Assembly: GCA_026986235.1 (NCBI GenBank)
Contig: JALSOY010000177.1
Span: 1-10,094, forward strand
Origin: Caldifarciminota bacterium
Lineage (GTDB): Bacteria > Hydrothermota > Hydrothermia > B15-G9 > WFZT01
Direction of reading: 5' to 3'
Length of the DNA: 10,094 nucleotides
In this document: one piece after another, positions 5,224-10,094 of the stretch
Position numbering within the stretch: the stretch's first letter is position 1
How the letters are laid out: each line of letters starts with the position of its first letter
The notes under the pieces: generated by a model
What the model was told of the DNA's origin: nothing
The model's database searches: none
Seen by the model: the letters and a program-made list of their open reading frames with translations, nothing else
Translations under genes and position numbers: made by a program

Positions 5224-8016
5224 ATGGACGAAAGGAAGACGCGAACCATTATTTTTATTCTCGTCACATTCACGACATGGCTTTTTTACTTTCTGACAAC
5301 GGCTCCAACAGTTGTGTTCTGGGATGTGGGCGAATTTCTGGCGTGTTCCCACATTCTTGGAATTCCACATCCACCTGGAACACCTCTTTATGTGATTCTC
5401 GGCAGATTTATGGATATCCTGCCTCTCCCACTCGCATCTATTTTCAAGCTTTTAAACGGAACAGACGCTGTCAACTCGGTGCTAAAGATAACCTCTGTCT
5501 CCATCCTTTCAGGCGCATTTACGGCAGGATTTGCCTACCTCATTGTAGTGAAGGTTATTGAACGCTGGAACGCCCCTGTGCCCAGGTCCTTTGCCCACAT
5601 AGCCGGTGTCTTTGCCGCCTTTATAGGGGCATTTGCAAGAACCGTGTGGATGAACTCGATTGAAGCAGAGACCTACACCCCGTCCGTTTTTGTAATGGTT
5701 TTCCTCACTTGGGTTGCTCTGAACTGGTGGGAACATAAGGACAGCCCTGTCAGTATCAGATACATCCTTTTCTCTCTTTATGTTCTCTTTTTATCAAGCG
5801 GGATACACCTCATGCCTCTCATCTTTTTTCCTGCCCTGTTTTTGTTCGTCTGGGCAGTAAAACCTTCTCTGATATGGGACCTCGAATTTCTCGTTGTTAC
5901 CGCCGCAACATTTGCTTTGATTTCATTGATGAAGCAGACATACGAGCCCTCTACAGGTTCCATTGCTCTCCTGATTGTCTCTTTGCTGGTGATGGCATGG
6001 TATCTTTATTACAGGAAACTCTTTGACATAAATGACTTTCAGATAATGCTGTTTATCGCCGGTTTTGTTGTTACTCTCATCGGACTATACATAAAGAATT
6101 CCCTTCTGCTGGTCGCAGGGACATTTGTGGATATCATAATTCTTTACATCAAAGCCCGGCTTTACAGGGACTGGAAGGGATTTGCCCTCATACTCATTGT
6201 CGTTGCATTTTCAGCAGAATTTACGATGATGGTGAGGGCAATACACAACCCCAGGATAAACGAGACAGATCCTTCAAACTGGCGTGCATTCATGGACGCT
6301 CTTTTAAGGAAGCAGTACGAGCCGGCAAAGCTTCTTCCGCGTCGTATTCCCTTTACCGATCAGCTCCTCCTCTTCTGGCGGTACTTCTCATGGCAGTATG
6401 CAAGCCTCGTTCTCCCACTGACATTTCTGGGACTGCTTGGGGTCGTGACCCACTTCGGGAACGATAAAAAGTCCTTCTGGCTCGTTGGTACAGCACTTCT
6501 TATGGGAAGTCTTGGTCTCATACTTTATCTCAATCTCAAGGATTCCCCCACGCAACCTATCAACCCGATAAATCCCAGGGAAGTAAGGGACAGGGATTAC
6601 TTCTTTGCACCATTTTACACATACTTTGCCATCTACATGGGGATAGGCCTCTGGGAGCTTATGAGACTCCTCGCCGTTTACCTGAAAAAGTGGATAATAG
6701 GGCTTGTCACAGGTCTTTTGATTGCAGGAGCCCTTCAGGGGTATCAGTTTAAGTATTTCTGGCCTTTAGTGGACAGAACTCACAACTATATGGCCGAGGA
6801 TTACGCCTATGACCTGTTGATTTCCCCGGGTAAAAATCCCGATGGCGGGCCCGTTATACTCTATACAAACGGGGACAACGATACATTCCCTGTCTGGTTT
6901 GATCAGGAGGTCCTCGGGTTCAGAAAGGATGTGATAATTGCCAACCTGTCACTGATCAACACCAACTGGTATGTAAAGCAACTGAAAGATTGGGGTGCCC
7001 CCATTAGTTTTTCAAAGGCAGAGATCGATAAGTTTCCACCTGCCCTGCTTCTTCCTGGTGGCAAGGTCATATACTTAAGAGACATAATGATACGGGACAT
7101 GATAGCCACTTCTGCCGGTTACAAGTTCGGTCCCGACGATTATGTACAGCTTATGCCGGGACTCAGGGTACCGAGACTTTACTTTGAACCGGCTGATTCG
7201 TTTCTCAACAGGGTGATAAAAGGTGCAAAGTTCAGGGTTCCCATATACTTTGCCCTGACGGTAACGCCTGAGGTGTACAAGCCCTGGAGTAACTATCTGC
7301 TGAGCGAGGGTCTCGCTTTTAAACTCATGCCGAAAAATGTTTCAAGCGGCATTTTCCCTGAAGGTATAAATGTGGAAAGGACGAGGTATCTGCTCCACGG
7401 TAACATGAAGGTGAAAGAATTTCTTAAAAAGTATGCTAACGAAAAGTCACCGTGGGGTATTTTCAGATACAGAGGAATTTTTGATAACACCTACAAGGAC
7501 GGAACCCACCTGAAGCTCGTTAGAAACCTTGCGTCAGTGGCTTTGAGACTCGGTTATTATTACAGCTTTCTTGATTCTCTGGATCAGGCCATTGACGAGC
7601 TTTACTTTGCCAAAAAACTTGCAGAGGTGGTGGTAAAGTATGAGCCCGCGTCAGATGTTACCCGTCAGATCCTCGCCATCGATCTTATGATCGGGAATCT
7701 TTACAGAGAGAAGGGTGATTTTGACAGTGCCATAGACTATTACGAGGATGCCATGAAGATCCAGAAAGTACCTTTACTTTACAAGCAGATTGGTTTAACC
7801 TATCTCCAGAAGGCGGATACTGCGAAGGCGATAGAGAATCTGGAAATCGCCCTCAGCATGTCGCCGAAGGATAGAGAGATCTTTGAAGCGTTGAAGTCAA
7901 TTTATGAGTCAAAGGGAGACAGTGATCAGTTGAAGCGGCTTTACAAAGAATGGGTTAATAATAACCCTGGAGATTCGGCCGCTATCAAAGAGATGAATAA
8001 ATTGGGAGGAAATTAA
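5224..8016 (+). CDS. DUF2723/TMEM260-like multi-pass membrane protein with C-terminal TPR region, probable glycosyltransferase
   Basis: This 930-residue protein has a DUF2723 membrane core. The signature WDVGEF (33-38) with acidic residues Asp34 and Glu37, then HPPGTPLY (49-56), sits after the first hydrophobic segment, as expected for a GT-C-like active site. Further family motifs are EAETYTPSVF (147-156), REVRDRDYFFAPF (452-464) and NGDNDTFPVWFDQEVLGFRKD (549-569). Roughly 12 to 15 hydrophobic segments lie between residues 8 and 505. A soluble, probably extracytoplasmic, domain follows (about 506-760), then TPR-like helices (about 765-915), clearest around GNLYREKGDFDSAIDYYEDA and GLTYLQKADTAKAIENLEIA. 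The human relative TMEM260 is reported as a protein O-mannosyltransferase, so sugar transfer to exported proteins is a reasonable inference here; donor and acceptor are unknown. GGAGG 7 bases before the ATG supports the start. It is first in a three-gene operon. Confidence 0.88.
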   Translation: MDERKTRTIIFILVTFTTWLFYFLTTAPTVVFWDVGEFLACSHILGIPHPPGTPLYVILGRFMDILPLPLASIFKLLNGTDAVNSVLKITSVSILSGAFTAGFAYLIVVKVIERWNAPVPRSFAHIAGVFAAFIGAFARTVWMNSIEAETYTPSVFVMVFLTWVALNWWEHKDSPVSIRYILFSLYVLFLSSGIHLMPLIFFPALFLFVWAVKPSLIWDLEFLVVTAATFALISLMKQTYEPSTGSIALLIVSLLVMAWYLYYRKLFDINDFQIMLFIAGFVVTLIGLYIKNSLLLVAGTFVDIIILYIKARLYRDWKGFALILIVVAFSAEFTMMVRAIHNPRINETDPSNWRAFMDALLRKQYEPAKLLPRRIPFTDQLLLFWRYFSWQYASLVLPLTFLGLLGVVTHFGNDKKSFWLVGTALLMGSLGLILYLNLKDSPTQPINPINPREVRDRDYFFAPFYTYFAIYMGIGLWELMRLLAVYLKKWIIGLVTGLLIAGALQGYQFKYFWPLVDRTHNYMAEDYAYDLLISPGKNPDGGPVILYTNGDNDTFPVWFDQEVLGFRKDVIIANLSLINTNWYVKQLKDWGAPISFSKAEIDKFPPALLLPGGKVIYLRDIMIRDMIATSAGYKFGPDDYVQLMPGLRVPRLYFEPADSFLNRVIKGAKFRVPIYFALTVTPEVYKPWSNYLLSEGLAFKLMPKNVSSGIFPEGINVERTRYLLHGNMKVKEFLKKYANEKSPWGIFRYRGIFDNTYKDGTHLKLVRNLASVALRLGYYYSFLDSLDQAIDELYFAKKLAEVVVKYEPASDVTRQILAIDLMIGNLYREKGDFDSAIDYYEDAMKIQKVPLLYKQIGLTYLQKADTAKAIENLEIALSMSPKDREIFEALKSIYESKGDSDQLKRLYKEWVNNNPGDSAAIKEMNKLGGN

Positions 8017-8017
8017 C

Positions 8018-9142
8018 ATGGCTCACGCTTATACACCGGGTTTAAAAGTTACGAAGGCCACCCTCTTGAGAAAAGAGAGGAGACTTCCCCTGCCAGGAGA
8101 GGTTCTCGTAAAGAAGGGTGATAAGGTCAGGGCAGAGGATATTGTTGCAAGGACTGAGCTCCCAGGGAATGTAAGACCCATCAATGTGGCGGGCCAGCTT
8201 TCTGTCCCACCAGGAGATCTTCCCAACCTTATGCTGAAAAAGGTGGGTGATCCTGTTAAAAAGGGCGAGCCAATTGCCCAGTCAAAGGGAATATTCGGTC
8301 TCTTTAAGTCCACCGTTACATCTCCTGTGGACGGTACGATAAAAAGCATTTCCAGTGTAACCGGGCAGGTGATCATTGAAGAGCCTCCAATTCCGGTTGA
8401 GGTGATCGCCTATATTGACGGAGAAGTGGTGGAAATTATTCCCAACGAGGGTGTCGTTGTAGAGACGGTTGCCACCTTCGTTCAGGGAATCTTTGGCATT
8501 GGTGGGGAAAGAATAGGACATCTAAAGATGGCTGCCACATCTCCGGACGACATTCTCACTCCCGATAAGATCACCGAAGAGGACAAGGGTAAGGTTCTCG
8601 TTGGAGGTGCTTTTGTGACATCTGATGCTCTCAACAGAGCAGTAGAGGTGGGAGCAGCAGGGATAGTCGTTGGTGGGATAGACGATAAAAATCTGAGGGA
8701 ATTCCTGGGTTATGACATCGGGGTCGCAATTACGGGTTCGGAGCAGAAGGGTATTACCCTGATCATCACCGAGGGCTTTGGTAAAATCAGTATGGCTCAC
8801 AGGACATTTGAGCTTCTTAAAGGTATAGAGGGGAAGAAAGTCTCCATTAATGGAGCCACCCAGATCAGAGCCGGTGTTATCAGGCCGGAGATAATTGCAC
8901 CGGGTGCGAGTCCGGAGGACCTGAAATCAGACGAGGAAAAGATAAGTGCCGGGCTCGATATTGGTACACATGTCAGGGTCATCCGTGAGCCCTACTTTGG
9001 CAAAATCGGCAGAGTTACTGCTCTCCCACCGGAGCTACAGGTGATTGAAACGGAGGCGAAGGTCAGGGTCCTCGAACTGGAATTTGAAGACGGTACCCGG
9101 GTGCTTGTCCCCCGTGCCAATGTGGAGATAATTGAGGAATAA
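8018..9142 (+). CDS. Uncharacterised protein with lipoyl-like N-terminus, alpha/beta middle and KOW-like C-terminus (374 aa)
   Basis: I do not recognise a characterised function. Residues about 24-120 look like a barrel-sandwich hybrid (lipoyl-like) region. PLPGEVLVKKGDKVRAEDIVA (24-44) and VGDPVKKGEPIA (76-87) are hammerhead-like turns, followed by SPVDGTIKSI (102-111), as in RnfC-type proteins. No lysine attachment motif of the MKM type is seen. Residues about 190-295 form a Gly-rich alpha/beta segment (VLVGGAFVTSDALNRAVEVG, then GIVVGGI). Residues about 316-372 resemble a KOW/SH3-like domain, with GTHVRVIREPYFGKIGRV followed by LEFEDGTRVLVPRANVEII. No signal peptide or membrane helix is evident, so it is probably cytosolic. 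The ATG lies one base after the previous stop, with GGAGG at 8005-8009 inside the upstream gene, so translation is probably coupled. The next gene encodes a transketolase half. Confidence 0.85.
   Translation: MAHAYTPGLKVTKATLLRKERRLPLPGEVLVKKGDKVRAEDIVARTELPGNVRPINVAGQLSVPPGDLPNLMLKKVGDPVKKGEPIAQSKGIFGLFKSTVTSPVDGTIKSISSVTGQVIIEEPPIPVEVIAYIDGEVVEIIPNEGVVVETVATFVQGIFGIGGERIGHLKMAATSPDDILTPDKITEEDKGKVLVGGAFVTSDALNRAVEVGAAGIVVGGIDDKNLREFLGYDIGVAITGSEQKGITLIITEGFGKISMAHRTFELLKGIEGKKVSINGATQIRAGVIRPEIIAPGASPEDLKSDEEKISAGLDIGTHVRVIREPYFGKIGRVTALPPELQVIETEAKVRVLELEFEDGTRVLVPRANVEIIEE
9134..9137 (+). promoter_or_regulatory. Ribosome binding site favouring a TTG start for the transketolase half
   Basis: GAGG lies in the last codons of the KOW-like gene, 6 bases before TTG at 9144. 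An earlier in-frame TTG at 9132 has GGAG at 9124-9127 but only 4 bases of spacing. The later TTG also reproduces the one-base gap seen at the preceding gene junction. No in-frame ATG lies nearby. The choice between the two TTG codons changes the protein by four residues only. Confidence 0.55.
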
Positions 9143-9143
9143 A

Positions 9144-10061
9144 TTGGAGAAAAAATCTTTAAGGAAGGCTTTCGGAGAATTCCTGTTGGAAATTGGTGAG
9201 AAAGACCCCCGCGTCGTTGCCCTCGCTGCTGACCTTGCCAAGTCAACTTACACTGAGATGTTCAAAGAGAGGTTCCCGGATAGACACTTTGAGTTTGGCA
9301 TTCAGGAGCAGAATATGATGGGAGTTGCGGCAGGACTTGCGGCCACGGGCAAAATACCGTTTGCATCAACTTTCGCCGTGTTTGCTGCCGGCAGGGCCTA
9401 CGATCAGGTAAGACTCTCCATTGCCTATGCCCGTTTCAATGTGAAAATAGTGGCAACCCACGGTGGACTGGCCACTGGAGAGGATGGTGCTTCGCATCAA
9501 ATGACAGAAGACATCTCTCTTATGGGGGCGATACCGGGGATGATCGTACTTTCCGCATCTGACTATTATTCCACGAAATCCGTACTTATGGCCGCCTACG
9601 AGCACACCGGTCCCGTGTATGTGAGACTCGTACGACCAGCGGCACCGGTTATATACGGTGGTGTGTTCGAATTCAAAATCGGTGATGTGAAAAAGGTCAG
9701 AGATGGCAATGATGTAGCAATTGTTTCATACGGATACACCCTTCACAAGGCACTTGAGGCCGCCGAACTGGTGAGGGAAAGGGGAGTGGACGCTGCCGTG
9801 TACGATTTTCTGACCATAAAACCCATCGGAGCGAGGACCCTTGAAGAACTGGCAGGTTACGAGAGGGTGTTTGTAGTCGAAGATCATGTGGTATGGGGTG
9901 GACTTGGAGTCAACCTTGCCGGTGAGCTGGACAGGTATGGTGCCAAAACCCGAGTCGTGACACTCGGGATCCGGGACTCCTTCGGTCACTCCGGGACGCC
10001 CGAGGATCTGTACAGATTGTTTGGGTTGGACCCGGAAAGTATAGCAAAGAATATTTTGTGA
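9144..10061 (+). CDS. Transketolase, C-terminal subunit of a split enzyme
   Basis: Transketolase moves two-carbon units between sugar phosphates in the non-oxidative pentose phosphate pathway. This 305-residue protein holds only the pyrimidine-binding and C-terminal domains. It begins with the typical LRKAFGEFLLEIGEKDPRVV and ADLAKST. The catalytic glutamate that activates the thiamine cofactor is expected in FGIQEQNMMGVAAG (Glu55 in this numbering). The loop THGGLATGEDGASHQ follows at about 105-119, and the last third (about 190-300) is the transketolase C-terminal fold with VVEDHVVWGGLG and RDSFGHSGTPEDL. The N-terminal, diphosphate-binding half needed for activity is not upstream, where many bacteria place it, so it must be elsewhere. 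The start is TTG, either 9144 or 9132 (309 residues). It is the last gene of the operon visible here; no terminator is seen before the window ends. Confidence 0.93.
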   Translation: MEKKSLRKAFGEFLLEIGEKDPRVVALAADLAKSTYTEMFKERFPDRHFEFGIQEQNMMGVAAGLAATGKIPFASTFAVFAAGRAYDQVRLSIAYARFNVKIVATHGGLATGEDGASHQMTEDISLMGAIPGMIVLSASDYYSTKSVLMAAYEHTGPVYVRLVRPAAPVIYGGVFEFKIGDVKKVRDGNDVAIVSYGYTLHKALEAAELVRERGVDAAVYDFLTIKPIGARTLEELAGYERVFVVEDHVVWGGLGVNLAGELDRYGAKTRVVTLGIRDSFGHSGTPEDLYRLFGLDPESIAKNIL

Positions 10062-10073
10062 GTTACATCAATT

Positions 10074-10079
10074 TTGACA
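10074..10079 (+). promoter_or_regulatory. Possible -35 box of a promoter cut by the right edge
   Basis: TTGACA lies 13 bases after the transketolase stop. With normal spacing its -10 box would be at or just past the window end, so the promoter cannot be confirmed. The final 33 bases contain no coding start and no terminator hairpin that I can see. Confidence 0.2.
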
Positions 10080-10094
10080 ATGTTTCAAAGATCT

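Noticed and set aside
5076..5273. Minus-strand open frame of 65 codons across the divergent promoter region
   Set aside because: It covers the strong rightward promoter and the start of the DUF2723 gene, and its sequence shows no domain or signal peptide.
8117..8350. Biotin or lipoyl carrier protein in the KOW-like gene
   Set aside because: The hammerhead-like turns are present but no MKM or DKA-type lysine attachment motif is visible, so cofactor attachment is not supported.

Overview
The window looks like chromosomal DNA from a bacterium of the FCB type (the wider Bacteroidetes/Gemmatimonadetes/WOR-3-like assemblage). This is inferred from family resemblance, not from any marker-gene tree. 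Two features point there: SecA carries the long insert in its preprotein cross-linking region that I associate with Bacteroidetes-type SecA, and there is a DUF2723 membrane protein with a TPR tail. Proteins rich in Lys, Glu and Arg, together with frequent AGA/AGG/ATA codons, would suit a thermophile, but this is weak evidence. I see no mobile element, tRNA, rRNA, CRISPR array or clear Rho-independent terminator, and base and codon use look even throughout.

Left half, minus strand (transcription runs right to left): a predicted lipoprotein with a LolA/DUF4412-like look (5012 to 4251), then secA (4180 to 917), then a Wzz/GumC-type polysaccharide chain-length protein (861 down to the left edge, where it is cut). 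Gaps are 70 and 55 bases and contain no terminator, so the three may be co-transcribed from a promoter at 5041-5070. A second promoter candidate, overlapping the secA stop codon, could drive the wzz-like gene separately. All three products act at the cell envelope.

The 211-base gap at 5013-5223 is a divergent control region. It holds a perfect-hexamer housekeeping promoter (TTGACA, 18 bases, TATAAT) facing right and a weaker one facing left.

Right half, plus strand: a tight three-gene operon. It comprises a 930-residue DUF2723/TMEM260-like multi-pass protein with a C-terminal TPR region (a probable glycosyltransferase of exported proteins), a 374-residue uncharacterised protein with lipoyl-like, alpha/beta and KOW-like parts, and the C-terminal half of a split transketolase. 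Start codons follow the previous stops with one base between them. The transketolase N-terminal half is not adjacent and must lie outside the window if the enzyme is functional.

Most worth a second look: the roughly 135-residue insert in the SecA motor core, which holds four of the protein's five cysteines and seems to echo the neighbouring helicase fold while the usual C-terminal zinc finger is missing; and the KOW protein of unknown function placed between a membrane glycosyltransferase and a sugar-phosphate enzyme.
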